A stretch of 64,000 bases of DNA from positions 1 through 64,000 of the forward strand of contig NZ_ATZH01000028.1 in assembly GCF_000428105.1 (NCBI RefSeq), given 5' to 3'. The position numbers were made by a program, and so were the translations under genes. Below are positions 53,817 through 63,946 of this stretch, one piece after another. The DNA is from Bacteroides pyogenes DSM 20611 = JCM 6294 (GTDB lineage: Bacteria > Bacteroidota > Bacteroidia > Bacteroidales > Bacteroidaceae). The notes beneath the pieces are model-generated. The model was not told the DNA's origin, did not search any database, and saw nothing but the letters and a program-made list of their open reading frames with translations. The first letter of the stretch is position 1. Every line of letters starts with the position of its first letter.

Positions 53817-54521
53817 TTATTCCTCCACGTTGAAATAGTCTTCCAGCTCCTGTTCGGCGGAATTGTTTTCATTGGTGATGTCGCGGATGATGATTCCGTT
53901 CTCCAATAATGCGATACGCGGACACACGTCTACCGTGTGATTCAGGTTGTGGCTGGAAATGATGATTGTGGCCCGGTGGTCTTCGTTATACTTCTTCAGC
54001 AAGTGCTTGATAATAGATTGTGAACTGGGATCGAGGAAATTGAAAGGTTCGTCCAAGATGAGCAATTGGGGATCGTGGAGCATGGCGGAGATGATTCCGA
54101 TCTTCTGCTTATTTCCGGCGGAGTAGTTTCTGATCAGCTTTTTCTGCCCGGTCACTTCCCCGTTCATGAACCGTTGGAATGTTTGCAGGCGTTCATCCAC
54201 TTGCTCTTTATCCATTCCGTACATTTTGCCGATGAAATAGAAGTACTCTTCGGGCGTCAGGTAGTCGATGAGGAAACCGTCGTCGATATAAGCGCCGGTA
54301 AACTTTTTCCAGTCTTCATTGGTACTCACGTCTATTCCGTCGATGCTTACTTTTCCGTTGTCGGCTTTCAGCAAGTCCAGTATCAGTCGGAAAAGCGTTG
54401 TTTTTCCCGCCCCGTTGTTTCCTACCAGTCCGAGCATTTCGCCCCGGTTGATTTCGTATTGTTCGATGTCTACGGCAACCTTCTCGCCGAATTTCTTTTT
54501 AAGTTGGTTTATGGTAATCAC
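53817..54521 (-). CDS. ABC transporter ATP-binding protein
   Basis: 234 residues. Walker A GNNGAGKT (residues 34-41), signature NYSAGNKQKIGI, Walker B LLILDEPFNFLDPSS, and the switch histidine in IIISSHNLNH. The signature is the divergent SAGNKQK form common in DrrA/CcmA-type exporters. It pairs with the large permease encoded 37 bases upstream. Confidence 0.94.
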   Translation of the reverse strand: MITINQLKKKFGEKVAVDIEQYEINRGEMLGLVGNNGAGKTTLFRLILDLLKADNGKVSIDGIDVSTNEDWKKFTGAYIDDGFLIDYLTPEEYFYFIGKMYGMDKEQVDERLQTFQRFMNGEVTGQKKLIRNYSAGNKQKIGIISAMLHDPQLLILDEPFNFLDPSSQSIIKHLLKKYNEDHRATIIISSHNLNHTVDVCPRIALLENGIIIRDITNENNSAEQELEDYFNVEE

Positions 54522-54558
54522 AATCTGTAATGTTTAAACGGTTGATGATTCGTCTTTC

Positions 54559-56052
54559 TTATTGCCGGCTGTCTCTGAATCCCGCCATGTTCTCGTAGCG
54601 TCGCTGCATGAAACGCAGATATACATTCCTGATCCAAAGCGGAGAGGCAAGCGTGAATGCCATACCTGTCAGCAATAAAATAATATAAGTGGTATTCGGA
54701 CTTAGAAAAGCGGTCAGTACGCTGTACAGAATCAACGGTATGCCGAAAGAGCCGAAATTAATCACCATTTGTATGGCGCTATTGCTCTGTCTTCCGGTGA
54801 GCTTTTCGTTCAGCGGAATCGTCTGTTTGTTGTAGACAGCGAGCTGGAAGAAACAGAAATAGATAACTCCTATGGTATAGAAAAACCATGCGAATGCGCC
54901 CAATAAAGAAAGTTTGTTCATGGCGATGGCGGGAATCATCAGTATAAAAGGAATGATTTCGCCGATGGTATATACATAATACTTGGCTTTCAGCAGGTTC
55001 ATGATAGATTCTTTGCGAGACATCAGCCCGTCGAGGTAATTGCCTTCGAACGACATGAGTTGCGAAAGGATAATCATGCCGAATGCGGCAAAATTGTATA
55101 CGCAGATAAATGTTGTCATGAATTTCCCGTCGTAAACGCTCGAGAAACTGAGCGCCAGAGAGAAAGCGACCACGATAATGGCGATGCTGCGCAGCGAACT
55201 CTTACAGCGGCGGTTGCGTAACAGCATTTTCAGCTCCAGACGCATATATTCGCCTATTTCGCCGTAACGTTCAAAGAATTTGTATTCCGATACATGTTTA
55301 ATCCGGACATCGTCCACTTTCGCCAGCTCGACATAGATGAGTCCGGACATGATTCTGCGGTTCATATACCACAAAAGGACGATAACGAGCAATGTACCGA
55401 TAAAATAAAGGATGCTTCCTTCGATATATCCGTCTCCCAAGTCCATGAAGAAATAGAAAAGAAAGCTGTCTTTGGGAATGAAGAGCAGACAGCCGATGCC
55501 TGCATATACGACAATAGGAAGAAGTGTCCACCATATGCGTTCGTTGATTAAGGTGCGGCAGAGCAGATACCAATAATTGTTAACCAGTATCAGGAGCCAG
55601 ATTCCGATGAGATAGGTCAGCGCTCCCCATAATCCGAAAAACTTGGTAATTGTAAGAAAAGAGAAAGGAACGAACAGGAACATCCAGACTAAGTTGAAAA
55701 GACTGAGTCCGGAACGTATCAGCAGAAAGTCGATGATCCGATTCCGTTTCACCGGCAGCAGGAGGTAAGGTTTTACCTCCTGAGTCGGTGTTTTCTGAAA
55801 CGGAATACGCAGCAGGAAGTCTATCGCCAGGATAAAGACCAGCGCACCCGCGTTCATTACCTGATAAGGCTCCCGGTTGGGAGCCATATCGGCAAATGCG
55901 AACGCAAACGTTATACCGAAGAATATCAGGTAGCCTGCCCAAAATACTGCCATTATGTATCCGAGCGCTTTGGCAATCTTGTTTTTCTCATACATCGGAT
56001 GCCGGCGGGCAGCCAGTTTTCCGTGCTTGCGTAATTCGTTAAATATCAGCAT
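54559..56052 (-). CDS. ABC-type permease, DUF5687-like
   Basis: 497 residues with about 12 hydrophobic spans. Starts MLIFNELRKHGKLAARRHPM, a short cytoplasmic segment before the first span (about 33-50). No FtsX-like extracellular domain. The adjoining ATPase gene, strand and spacing indicate one exporter. It resembles the Bacteroidetes family I remember as DUF5687. Substrate unknown. 21 bases after the M16 gene. Confidence 0.8.
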   Translation of the reverse strand: MLIFNELRKHGKLAARRHPMYEKNKIAKALGYIMAVFWAGYLIFFGITFAFAFADMAPNREPYQVMNAGALVFILAIDFLLRIPFQKTPTQEVKPYLLLPVKRNRIIDFLLIRSGLSLFNLVWMFLFVPFSFLTITKFFGLWGALTYLIGIWLLILVNNYWYLLCRTLINERIWWTLLPIVVYAGIGCLLFIPKDSFLFYFFMDLGDGYIEGSILYFIGTLLVIVLLWYMNRRIMSGLIYVELAKVDDVRIKHVSEYKFFERYGEIGEYMRLELKMLLRNRRCKSSLRSIAIIVVAFSLALSFSSVYDGKFMTTFICVYNFAAFGMIILSQLMSFEGNYLDGLMSRKESIMNLLKAKYYVYTIGEIIPFILMIPAIAMNKLSLLGAFAWFFYTIGVIYFCFFQLAVYNKQTIPLNEKLTGRQSNSAIQMVINFGSFGIPLILYSVLTAFLSPNTTYIILLLTGMAFTLASPLWIRNVYLRFMQRRYENMAGFRDSRQ

Positions 56053-56073
56053 GACATTAGTCTACTAAAAATA

Positions 56074-58920
56074 TCAGTCTTTCTTTTCCTCTTCTTCGGG
56101 CGAAGTCATGATCACCCGTATCTCATTCTTCTGTTCCATAAGCTGAGCGAGGAATTCCTGTACGTCTTTTGCGGTAATGCTGCTTACCAGAGCTTCATAA
56201 TCTTTGGTATAATCAACCCCGGTATAGAAATACTCGTCAAGATTATTCAGCCAATAGCTGTTTTCTTTCTGAGCATCCTTATATTTCTTCAGCATATATT
56301 CCTTGATTTTCTGCATGTGCTCGGCAGACGGACCTTCCTGCGCCATTTTGTTCAGCTGTTCCAAAACGATTTCCGAGAGTTTGTTTCTCTTTGCCGGGTC
56401 GGTCTGGAACACAATTTGCAGTGTCAGCCGTTCTTTCGGATATTTGCTCAGTCCTCCTCTGCAGCTTACTCCGTATGTACCTCCTTCTTTTTCGCGGATC
56501 TCTTCGGTGTATACCATATCCAGCGCCTGATCGAGGAAGCTCAGTAGCAGGTTGTTGCGCAAGTTGTATTTGCATTCTCCGTTGAAAAAGAATAAGATGG
56601 TAGCCATCGGTGTCTCCTGCTTCTTCGTGAACTCGTTTTTGTACAATCCTTTACGGATGTCCATGTGAGTGTCTCTGAAAGTCTCCTGACGTTTGATTGC
56701 GGGAAGTCCTCCGAGGTATTTCGCGATGAGCGGTTTCATATTCTCAAGATCCACATTCCCTACCAGATAGAATGTAAAGTCGCTCGCATCCTTATAGCGG
56801 TCTTTATACATTTCGATGATTCGGTCGTAATCGATGTTTTCCACCATGTGCTCTTTCAGGTTGATGGCACGCGGATGATTGTTGTACAGAGCGTACGTCA
56901 TGGTATCCCCGAATGCTCTCATCGGGTTGGCGTCGGCATTCTGAAGCTGTGCTTTCAGCCGGTTCTTGTACGATTCGAAAGCCTCGTTGTCTTTACGCGG
57001 AGCGGTGAAGCTGAGGTAGGTCAGTTGCATCATTGTCTCGAAGTCTTTCGGAGAGCAGTTTCCTGATATATTTTCCGTATTTCCGCCGATAGATGCGCTT
57101 ACTGAGGCGCGTTTACCTGCCAAAGCCTTTGTCAGATCCACTTTACTGAAGTTTCCGACTCCTCCTACACCGGCAACGCTGTTCAGCTGGCTGATGTTCA
57201 GCGCTTCGTTGTCGGCAAATAAACTGCTTCCTCCCAAGCTTGTTCCTTTCATGAGAATCTGGTCGGCCTTGAAGTCTGTCACCTTTACGTATACTTTCAC
57301 TCCGTTCGAGAGCACCAGCTTGGTTGTTCCGTAAATGTCTTCCGCCTTTTCCGAAACGATCTTTCCGCCTTCGGGTTCCTTCGAAATTAGCGGTTCGTTG
57401 GAAACCTTGTCTTCATGCGGTTTTAAGTCGAATGATTTGAGTTGTTTCAGAAGTGCTTCGATTTCCTCTTTCGTAGGATATTTGATTCCTTCTTTTTCGG
57501 GACCGGCAATCAGAGCCACCTGATTGTTGTCGGTAAGCAATTGTTGCATAACCTGATTAATGGCTTGTACCGGAATATTCGGGGCCATCTGGTTCATAAT
57601 GGCATAGTCGTATTCGATGCCCGGTATCGGTTCGTTGTCGAGGAAGTGGTTGATGTATTCTCCGACATAAGAGCCGCTCTTCATCTTTTCGCGTTCGTTG
57701 TAAGCCGACTCCAGTCCTTGCAGGTAGTTGGCGCGCGCACGCTCGTATTCCGTTTCGGTGAATCCGAACCGGCGTGCTCTTTCAGCCTCTTCCAGAATGG
57801 TTTTCATTGCCGTTTCGATGCCGTCTGCTTTGCTGCTGGCGCTTAGGCTGAAAGCATCTTTCGTTTTGGCGAGAAAATAGTTGCCGAAACCTGCGCTGGC
57901 TCCGGTGAAAGGAGGATTGGCCTGTTGAAGCAGCTCCGAGAAACGGCTGTTCAGCATTCCGGTAGCCATGTTCAGCATGTATTGCGTAGCGTAATAGCCG
58001 ATGTTGTTTTTCAAGGAATCGGGTGTAGCGTCATGCTTGAAGAAGAAGTTGATGCTCGGCGTGGTCACTTCCTTGTCCGTTCCGATGTAAATCAGCGGCT
58101 TTTCGTTGTCTGCCACCGGATAGTAGATACGTTCGGCAGGGTTTACCGGAGCTTTTACGTCTGCGAATATATGTTTCAGTTTGGCTTCGATTTCGTCCAC
58201 ATTGATGTCGCCTACAATTACAATTCCCTGTTGGTCGGGGCGATACCATTTGGCATAGTAGTCGCGGATGGCCTGGTAGGGGAAGTTGTTGATAACGTCG
58301 ATACTTCCTATAGGCATGCAGTCGGCATATTTGGAATCGGGATACATCACCGGTTGCGCATTGGTGTAGATACGCATGATACCGCTGTTCCGGCTTCTCC
58401 ATTCCTCACGTATCACGCCGCGCTCCTTGTCGATTTCTTTTTCCGAAAGCTTGATGGCGCTCGACCAGTCGTGCAGGATGAGCAGGCACGAGTCTACCAC
58501 GTTCATATTGTCGGTAGGCACGTTACTGATGTTGTACACCGTCTGGTCTACGCTGGTATACGCGTTCAGGTTCACTCCGAATTTAATACCTTTCGTTTCG
58601 CACCAAGGCACGATGCCGAGTCCGGTTTCATCGCCGGGGAAGTTTTTGGTTCCGTTGAATGCCATGTGCTCGAGAAAGTGAGCCAATCCGCGTTGTTCCG
58701 GCTCTTCGAGGATGGAACCCACTTTTTGTGCGATGTAAAACTCGACACGCTTCTCGGGCAGAGCGTTGTGCCGGATGTAATAGGTAAGCCCGTTGTCGAG
58801 TTTGCCTATGCGAACGTTCTTGTCCACAGGGAGCGTTTGCATCGGCTGGGCTGATGCGCTTTGGAAACTGCAGCATATCGATAATGCCGCAATAAATAAT
58901 CCACGTAATAAATGTTTCAT
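56074..58920 (-). CDS. M16-family zinc metallopeptidase
   Basis: 948 residues. Signal peptide over about the first 24 residues (LLRGLFIAALSICCSFQSASA). The inverted zinc motif HFLEH is at 81-85 (HxxEH), and the distal Glu lies in DKERGVIREEW about 75 residues later. It has the repeated two-half layout of pitrilysin-type enzymes; the second half lacks the motif, as expected. The size and signal place it in the periplasm, where it may degrade peptides. Starts a three-gene chain with the ABC permease and ATPase. Confidence 0.93.
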   Translation of the reverse strand: MKHLLRGLFIAALSICCSFQSASAQPMQTLPVDKNVRIGKLDNGLTYYIRHNALPEKRVEFYIAQKVGSILEEPEQRGLAHFLEHMAFNGTKNFPGDETGLGIVPWCETKGIKFGVNLNAYTSVDQTVYNISNVPTDNMNVVDSCLLILHDWSSAIKLSEKEIDKERGVIREEWRSRNSGIMRIYTNAQPVMYPDSKYADCMPIGSIDVINNFPYQAIRDYYAKWYRPDQQGIVIVGDINVDEIEAKLKHIFADVKAPVNPAERIYYPVADNEKPLIYIGTDKEVTTPSINFFFKHDATPDSLKNNIGYYATQYMLNMATGMLNSRFSELLQQANPPFTGASAGFGNYFLAKTKDAFSLSASSKADGIETAMKTILEEAERARRFGFTETEYERARANYLQGLESAYNEREKMKSGSYVGEYINHFLDNEPIPGIEYDYAIMNQMAPNIPVQAINQVMQQLLTDNNQVALIAGPEKEGIKYPTKEEIEALLKQLKSFDLKPHEDKVSNEPLISKEPEGGKIVSEKAEDIYGTTKLVLSNGVKVYVKVTDFKADQILMKGTSLGGSSLFADNEALNISQLNSVAGVGGVGNFSKVDLTKALAGKRASVSASIGGNTENISGNCSPKDFETMMQLTYLSFTAPRKDNEAFESYKNRLKAQLQNADANPMRAFGDTMTYALYNNHPRAINLKEHMVENIDYDRIIEMYKDRYKDASDFTFYLVGNVDLENMKPLIAKYLGGLPAIKRQETFRDTHMDIRKGLYKNEFTKKQETPMATILFFFNGECKYNLRNNLLLSFLDQALDMVYTEEIREKEGGTYGVSCRGGLSKYPKERLTLQIVFQTDPAKRNKLSEIVLEQLNKMAQEGPSAEHMQKIKEYMLKKYKDAQKENSYWLNNLDEYFYTGVDYTKDYEALVSSITAKDVQEFLAQLMEQKNEIRVIMTSPEEEEKKD

Positions 58921-59059
58921 ATAATAATTATTTTAAGAAAATAAAAAACTTTCCGACACCGAAGTTGCCCCCGGTTGTATCATAACGAATTTCTTTATTA
59001 AATAAATTGTTGTGGTATAAGTCGCACCGATTTAGGGTAAATCACAGGTAAGCCGTTTT

Positions 59060-59860
59060 TTATTTAATCGCTTCCCGTATTCTTACCAATTTGGTGAGCA
59101 ACTCTTCCAGCAAATCGAGTTTCAGCATGTTGGCTCCATCGCTTTTGGCCACCGAAGGATCTTCATGCGTCTCTATGAACAGTCCGTCGGCACCTACGGC
59201 AATGCCGGCTTTGGCTACGGTCTCTATCAGTTGGGGCATGCCTCCGGTTACTCCACTTGTCTGGTTGGGCTGTTGCAACGAATGAGTCACGTCCAGCACC
59301 ACCGGATAGCCGAATGTCTGCATCTCCGGAATGCCTCGATAGTCTACTATCAGATCCTGATACCCGAAAGTGGTTCCGCGTTCGGTCAGCATCACATTCT
59401 TATTTCCGGCTTCCACTACTTTGGCGGCTGCGAATTGCATGGCGGCGGGAGAGAGGAACTGCCCTTTCTTTATGTTGACCGTTTTCCCCGTTTTGGCTGC
59501 CGCAACCAGCAAGTCGGTCTGCCGGCACAGAAAGGCAGGTATCTGGAGTATGTCCACATATTCTGCCGCCATTTCCGCTTCATCGGCGGCATGAATGTCG
59601 GTCACGGTAGGTATGCCGAATGTGTCGTGCACTTTCTTCAGCACCTTCAACGCTTTTTCGTCACCGATGCCCGTGAATGAATCTGCCCGCGAACGGTTCG
59701 CTTTGCGGTACGAGCCTTTGAATACGTAAGGGATTCGAAGCCTTTCGGTGATGCCGGCCACTCGCTCGGCAATGCGCATTGCCATTTCTTCACCTTCTAT
59801 CACACAAGGGCCGGCCAATAGGAAAAAGTTGCCGGCAGGATTGTTTTTCAGTTCGATCAT
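59060..59860 (-). CDS. kdsA: 3-deoxy-8-phosphooctulonate synthase
   Basis: 266 residues. Condenses phosphoenolpyruvate with arabinose 5-phosphate to Kdo-8-phosphate for lipopolysaccharide core. Family blocks: LAGPCVIEGEEMAMRIAE, VFKGSYRKANRSR, TDIHAADEAEMAAEYVDILQIPAFLCRQTDLL, KKGQFLSPAAM, and VLDVTHSLQQPNQTSG. Length typical. It lies 40 bases behind the lipid kinase gene; the 139-base gap before the M16 gene may mark a separate transcript. Confidence 0.97.
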   Translation of the reverse strand: MIELKNNPAGNFFLLAGPCVIEGEEMAMRIAERVAGITERLRIPYVFKGSYRKANRSRADSFTGIGDEKALKVLKKVHDTFGIPTVTDIHAADEAEMAAEYVDILQIPAFLCRQTDLLVAAAKTGKTVNIKKGQFLSPAAMQFAAAKVVEAGNKNVMLTERGTTFGYQDLIVDYRGIPEMQTFGYPVVLDVTHSLQQPNQTSGVTGGMPQLIETVAKAGIAVGADGLFIETHEDPSVAKSDGANMLKLDLLEELLTKLVRIREAIK

Positions 59861-59900
59861 TTATTTTCAGTTGTAGTTTATAATTTCGTAAAATCAGGTG

Positions 59901-60827
59901 TTATTTCGGGATAATCAGTGTCGCTTTTTCCGGTAAAATGCCTATTTCCAGCGGGAAATGTTTAGGCAGCAACCGCCCGTCCAAATCGACCGAAGCATTT
60001 TGTGCCCGTAACACTTTCACTTTGCGTGTGCGGTAGCTTTTCACCGTTTTGTGGTTCAGGATGCGCCCCTGAATCAGCATCCATAAGCCCGAAATGGTTT
60101 GGAAAAATTCGGGATGATAGATTACCGACACGTCCAGCCAACCGTTGTAAGGCACTGCGTTCGGAGTCTGTCCCCATCCCCATGCGCTGCCTATGCATAC
60201 CGTCATGATGCGTCCGCGGATATGCTCGTCGTTGATGCGCAGGTGCATCCGGTGAAGTTTGCGTTCGAAGATCAAGGCAAACAGTGCGGCTACGTACGAG
60301 AGGAATTTCACTCCCCAGAACCGTTTAGTCCGGTCGGTGATTTTTACGATACGCGCTCCCAAGCCGATATTCACTGCATTGAGAAAATAGCGGTGTTCGT
60401 GCTCCTTGCCGTTGTAGAAAGTACAGGAACCTACGTCTATCTTTCGGAGACGGTGGTTGATGATGCAGTCTACCGCCGCTTTGTATTCGGTGGTCAGCCC
60501 CCAATATTTGGCAAAGTCGTTGCCTATTCCGTTCGGGATGATTCCTATGGCGATATGCTCTTTGTCCGGTGCGTCGGAAAGCATGATGCCGTTTATCGCG
60601 TCGTTCAGCGCTCCGTCGCCTCCCACAATCACGATGGTGCGATAGCCGTTGTTTGCCAGAATTTTGGCAAGCCGCTCCACCGAACCGAAACCTTCGGATT
60701 GCACATAGTCGTAATTTACTCCCTTACTGTCCATGTACTCCTTGATTTCTTTCCATCGTTTCTGTACCTTTCGGGTACCTGCTTTGGGGTTGTAAACGAC
60801 TCCCCATTTTCCCGGTTCTATACTCAT
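59901..60827 (-). CDS. Diacylglycerol/sphingosine-kinase-family lipid kinase
   Basis: 308 residues. DAGK catalytic domain: VVYNPKAGTRKVQKRW (nucleotide loop), IVIVGGDGALNDAINGI (GGDG motif), IGIIPNGIGNDFAKYWGL, and GQTPNAVPYNGWLDVSVIY in the C-terminal beta domain. It phosphorylates a lipid alcohol. Bacteroides make sphingolipids, so either diacylglycerol or a sphingoid base is possible; sequence alone does not decide. 35 bases after miaA. Confidence 0.9.
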   Translation of the reverse strand: MSIEPGKWGVVYNPKAGTRKVQKRWKEIKEYMDSKGVNYDYVQSEGFGSVERLAKILANNGYRTIVIVGGDGALNDAINGIMLSDAPDKEHIAIGIIPNGIGNDFAKYWGLTTEYKAAVDCIINHRLRKIDVGSCTFYNGKEHEHRYFLNAVNIGLGARIVKITDRTKRFWGVKFLSYVAALFALIFERKLHRMHLRINDEHIRGRIMTVCIGSAWGWGQTPNAVPYNGWLDVSVIYHPEFFQTISGLWMLIQGRILNHKTVKSYRTRKVKVLRAQNASVDLDGRLLPKHFPLEIGILPEKATLIIPK

Positions 60828-60862
60828 ATCGGCATTCCTTTACTATCTTACCGCCAAATATA

Positions 60863-61783
60863 CTAAAACTCTTGCAGTTTCCGCTTCACAAAAGCGAACT
60901 TTTCTTGTGTCGGCAGCTCCGCGCTGACCCAGTGTATCGTAAATCCCCTGCGCTCCATTCCCCGAAACCAGGTCATCTGCCGTTTGGCAAACCGGTGGAT
61001 GGCGGTTTCCAGTCCGGTATACATCTCTTCGTAGGTCAGCTTGCCGGTAACGTGCAACGTGAGATACTTGTATTCCAGTCCGTAATAAATCAAATCTTCC
61101 GGAGCAATGCCCCCGGCTATCAGTTGGCGAACTTCCTCTATCATTCCTTCGTCCAGCCGTTGTTTCAGCCGCCGGCTGATTTTCTCCCGGCGCAATTCAC
61201 GGTCTATCTCCACGCCGATAATAAGGCTGTTCAGTTTGGGAAACTCCCTTTCCGGAACGGGGTGGGCGGCATAGTACTCTTCAATCTCTATCGCCCGTAT
61301 GGCACGTTTCACCGTATCCACGTCCGTCGAATTGTGGAGCGTTTTATACCTGCCCAACATCTCCGTCAGCTCTTCCAAAGAGCATCCCGCAAGCCGGTCG
61401 CGCAGCTCCGGATTTTCCGGCACGGGCATCAGCCGGTATCCTTTCAGTACCGATTCCAGATACATACCTGTTCCGCCGCATAGAACGGGAAGACGGTTCT
61501 TCTTCCGTATCGATTCGTAAGCTGTCAGGAAATCGCGTTGATATTCGAAAACGTTGTATTTATATCCCGGGTCGGCGATGTCTATTAGGTGGTAAGAAAT
61601 CGTTTTTCCCCCGACCGTATAGTCCTCCAAGTCCTTCCCCGTGCCCAGATCCATTCCCCGGTATATCTGTCGCGAGTCCGCGCTGATAATTTCCGTATCC
61701 AATTCATGCGCCAGCGCCGCGGCAAACGGAGTTTTCCCCGAAGCTGTGGGGCCGAGTATGGCAATTAAATCGCAATTAGGCAT
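60863..61783 (-). CDS. miaA: tRNA dimethylallyltransferase
   Basis: 306 residues. Adds the dimethylallyl group to A37 of UNN-decoding tRNAs. Walker A GPTASGKT at residues 11-18, ISADSRQIYRGMDLGTGK, GGTGMYLESVLKGY, and KRQMTWFRGME near the C-terminus. First in the minus-strand gene chain. Bacteroidetes often carry a second paralogue; this one ends earlier than the longest forms. Confidence 0.95.
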   Translation of the reverse strand: MPNCDLIAILGPTASGKTPFAAALAHELDTEIISADSRQIYRGMDLGTGKDLEDYTVGGKTISYHLIDIADPGYKYNVFEYQRDFLTAYESIRKKNRLPVLCGGTGMYLESVLKGYRLMPVPENPELRDRLAGCSLEELTEMLGRYKTLHNSTDVDTVKRAIRAIEIEEYYAAHPVPEREFPKLNSLIIGVEIDRELRREKISRRLKQRLDEGMIEEVRQLIAGGIAPEDLIYYGLEYKYLTLHVTGKLTYEEMYTGLETAIHRFAKRQMTWFRGMERRGFTIHWVSAELPTQEKFAFVKRKLQEF

Positions 61784-61805
61784 TGTCTTTTCTTTTAATG
61801 TAGCA

Positions 61806-61813
61806 CAAATTTA
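61806..61813 (-). promoter_or_regulatory. Promoter -7 box of miaA
   Basis: Minus-strand TAAATTTG, 23 bases upstream of the miaA ATG. The DNA just upstream, where a -33 element should be, is the left copy of the 23-bp direct repeat (61828-61850). Confidence 0.55.
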
Positions 61814-61850
61814 GAAAATATATTTTACCTGAACTAATTTTTCGCTTTGG

Positions 61851-62148
61851 AACTATCTTGTTGAGGAATAGAATGTTATCGTTTTAGAATAGAAGGCTAG
61901 GTAACGATCTGGAAATGAGTGGAGTGCTTTGAGGTGCATTGTTTTGAATAGCCAAAGAATGTTCTCTTTTATCATCTGCAAAGGTATACATTTGCGAGAG
62001 AAAGTAAACGTTCTTGGGTGATTTTCTTCGTTATAAGTGAGGATGTGGAAGCACTCCTTGCCAAGTCCCGCCACCAATAACTACAACTATGGAATGTGAG
62101 AGCATCAACAAAGAAACTCCCGAGATGAAACAACTCATCTCAGGCATC
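61851..62148. other. AT-rich intergenic stretch
   Basis: No supportable gene. A 74-codon minus-strand frame (61853-62077) lacks motifs. A perfect GAGATGA/TCATCTC inverted repeat lies at 62122-62141. Confidence 0.45.
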
Positions 62149-62181
62149 CAAAAAGAGGGGGCATCGCTTATTACGCCCCCC
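62149..62181 (-). terminator. Terminator of the orphan lipoprotein gene
   Basis: On the minus strand GGGGGGC and GCCCCC form a GC-only stem around a 12-base loop, followed by TCTTTTT. It begins about 40 bases after the stop codon of the lipoprotein gene. Confidence 0.65.
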
Positions 62182-62222
62182 CACCATTACAGATTATTCT
62201 GCGTGTGCATAAAAATGTAGTT

Positions 62223-63269
62223 CTAGCCCTTTTGAGAGGCTAACCACAACTTAACTGTTCTTCTAGCTCGAGATTGTTCTCCTTCAAAGAGCCAATCTTT
62301 GTCAACAGTTTGCTTGTAAGAAATCTTTTCATTTTCATTTTGTTGCAAATCATCATAGAGTACAAGGGCAAAAAAGTTATCCTCTTCCACTAACTTACCT
62401 ACAACAAGAGGGATTATTGCTTTTCCCATAGATTTTAAATTGATATAGCTATCCAACTTCTTTGCATCATTAGTGTCACTGCTGATTATTGTTTGAGGAC
62501 TTGAGAGCCATTCTTTTTTCCAATTAGAAAATGTGATTTCAAATGCTATTTGAGTTTGCTTATCAACGAGACTAATAAGATCTCTAATTTTGGAGAGTTG
62601 CTGCGCAGATAATGGGGTATTGTCCATTCTGCTGTGCTGAGCCACATTTTTCATTCCACGATAGTATCTATTTGTTTTCTCAAATGAAGTTAAAACATCT
62701 CCATAGTTGTTACCCGACAATCCTTTTCGACTGTGGGTGATTCTCAAATATTGGCCGAGTTTTGACTCCCAGGTTATACCAGAATAAACAACCCTTCCAT
62801 GCGTCATATTAGAAAGACTCTTCCCCCAGCCATCAACATTGGCATTATATACAAAACGAGGAATTACATTGCAATTGTATAATGCTGCATACCATGATTT
62901 TGCATTTTTATATTGCCTTTGAAAATCAGTGAGTTCAGACCTTGGGTTAATCCATTGACGTGTTATCCTCATTAAATATGGGACATAATTGTATTGGGTG
63001 GTTTGCTCATCTGTTACCCAAATATCATTCACATTCAAGTTGGGAAAGGTGCTTTCTAAGAACAGTCGTTCCGAAGTTGTCGGACGTCTATTTAACTTTG
63101 TTTGCGAAATACTTCTAAAGTCGGTTCCTTCTTCTACATTACTCTGAGCAGAAGTCATAGTTGCAGCAGGCTTTCCAATATCCTGGTCCGCCTGATTTTG
63201 ACATCCTATTACGCATAACAAAGATATAATGCCTAATAAGAAAGTTTTAACAAATACTAATCTTCTCAT
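62223..63269 (-). CDS. Orphan lipoprotein, unknown function
   Basis: 348 residues. Signal with lipobox VIGC (Cys23), then a low-complexity polar stretch (about 25-60) and a globular part rich in Asn, Ser, Tyr and Trp. A segment near the C-terminus, AIIPLVVGKLVEEDNFFALVLYDDLQ, looks like a helical repeat-type element seen in uncharacterised Bacteroidales surface proteins, but I cannot name the family. Base composition and codon use are AT-richer than in the genes to the left, and it lies alone between the direct repeats, suggesting acquisition by transfer. Confidence 0.75.
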   Translation of the reverse strand: MRRLVFVKTFLLGIISLLCVIGCQNQADQDIGKPAATMTSAQSNVEEGTDFRSISQTKLNRRPTTSERLFLESTFPNLNVNDIWVTDEQTTQYNYVPYLMRITRQWINPRSELTDFQRQYKNAKSWYAALYNCNVIPRFVYNANVDGWGKSLSNMTHGRVVYSGITWESKLGQYLRITHSRKGLSGNNYGDVLTSFEKTNRYYRGMKNVAQHSRMDNTPLSAQQLSKIRDLISLVDKQTQIAFEITFSNWKKEWLSSPQTIISSDTNDAKKLDSYINLKSMGKAIIPLVVGKLVEEDNFFALVLYDDLQQNENEKISYKQTVDKDWLFEGEQSRARRTVKLWLASQKG

Positions 63270-63946
63270 AACTGTTTACTTCAAAGAGTGATATTCAATG
63301 ATGGCTATACAACTAGTACTTCTTCCTTTTTTCTTGTTGTATGGGATATTCGGTATATATATATGTTTAACGTGGGTGCGATATAAGAAAGTCTCTTAAA
63401 TATCAGAAATATAGCAGAAGAATTCATGATTTTAAAGTGTTGAAAAATATATCCTTACTAATAATTGCGCTATGATTCCAAACCATAAAGTTACTGAAAA
63501 TTATTTCATAATCGATGAATTTCTCAAAGAATTTGATAAAACCATCAAAAGAATATTCATTACTAAGTGAACAAACAAAGAAAAGAAACCGAAAATTTAC
63601 AATTTCTGAAAGCGAAGTAATGACTATAATCTTCTTCATATGATTCTTACTCCAACAGAACTACTACTCAAAAGATGGGGCATACTTGTCTACCTTAATC
63701 GTACCGAATATAATTATAAATGAATATAACAATATAATTCTGCGCAAAACAGGGGATGATATAATAATTTTAACATCTCCTGTCGAAAAAAGACTGACAA
63801 TTTGGTAACGGAACTTCTGCATAAATCCACACCTTCTACTCTTTATGCCTCTATCCAAACCATAGAGATATACCGCAAATCCCTCTTATTTCCAATTGAC
63901 ACCCTCAACTCTATCGTTAATGCCCTTTCCTTGAATAGTTCCTGAG
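63270..63946. other. AT-rich stretch with only short doubtful frames
   Basis: Two minus-strand frames, 63424-63639 (71 codons, starting MKKIIVITSLSEIV) and 63664-63858 (64 codons), have no recognisable motif and no good promoter box. A third minus-strand stretch reading EKLAQELFKERALTIELRVS near 63880-63960 has no start and may be a gene remnant. I do not call any of them. Confidence 0.45.

Noticed and set aside
62089..62220. 43-codon plus-strand frame (MECESINKETPEMKQLISG...)
   Set aside because: It contains both hairpins that are better explained as the minus-strand terminator and a nearby palindrome; no further support.
63424..63858. Two short minus-strand frames in the AT-rich right end
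   Set aside because: Such frames are expected by chance in AT-rich DNA only in part, but neither shows a promoter box, domain or good start; recorded as unexplained sequence instead.
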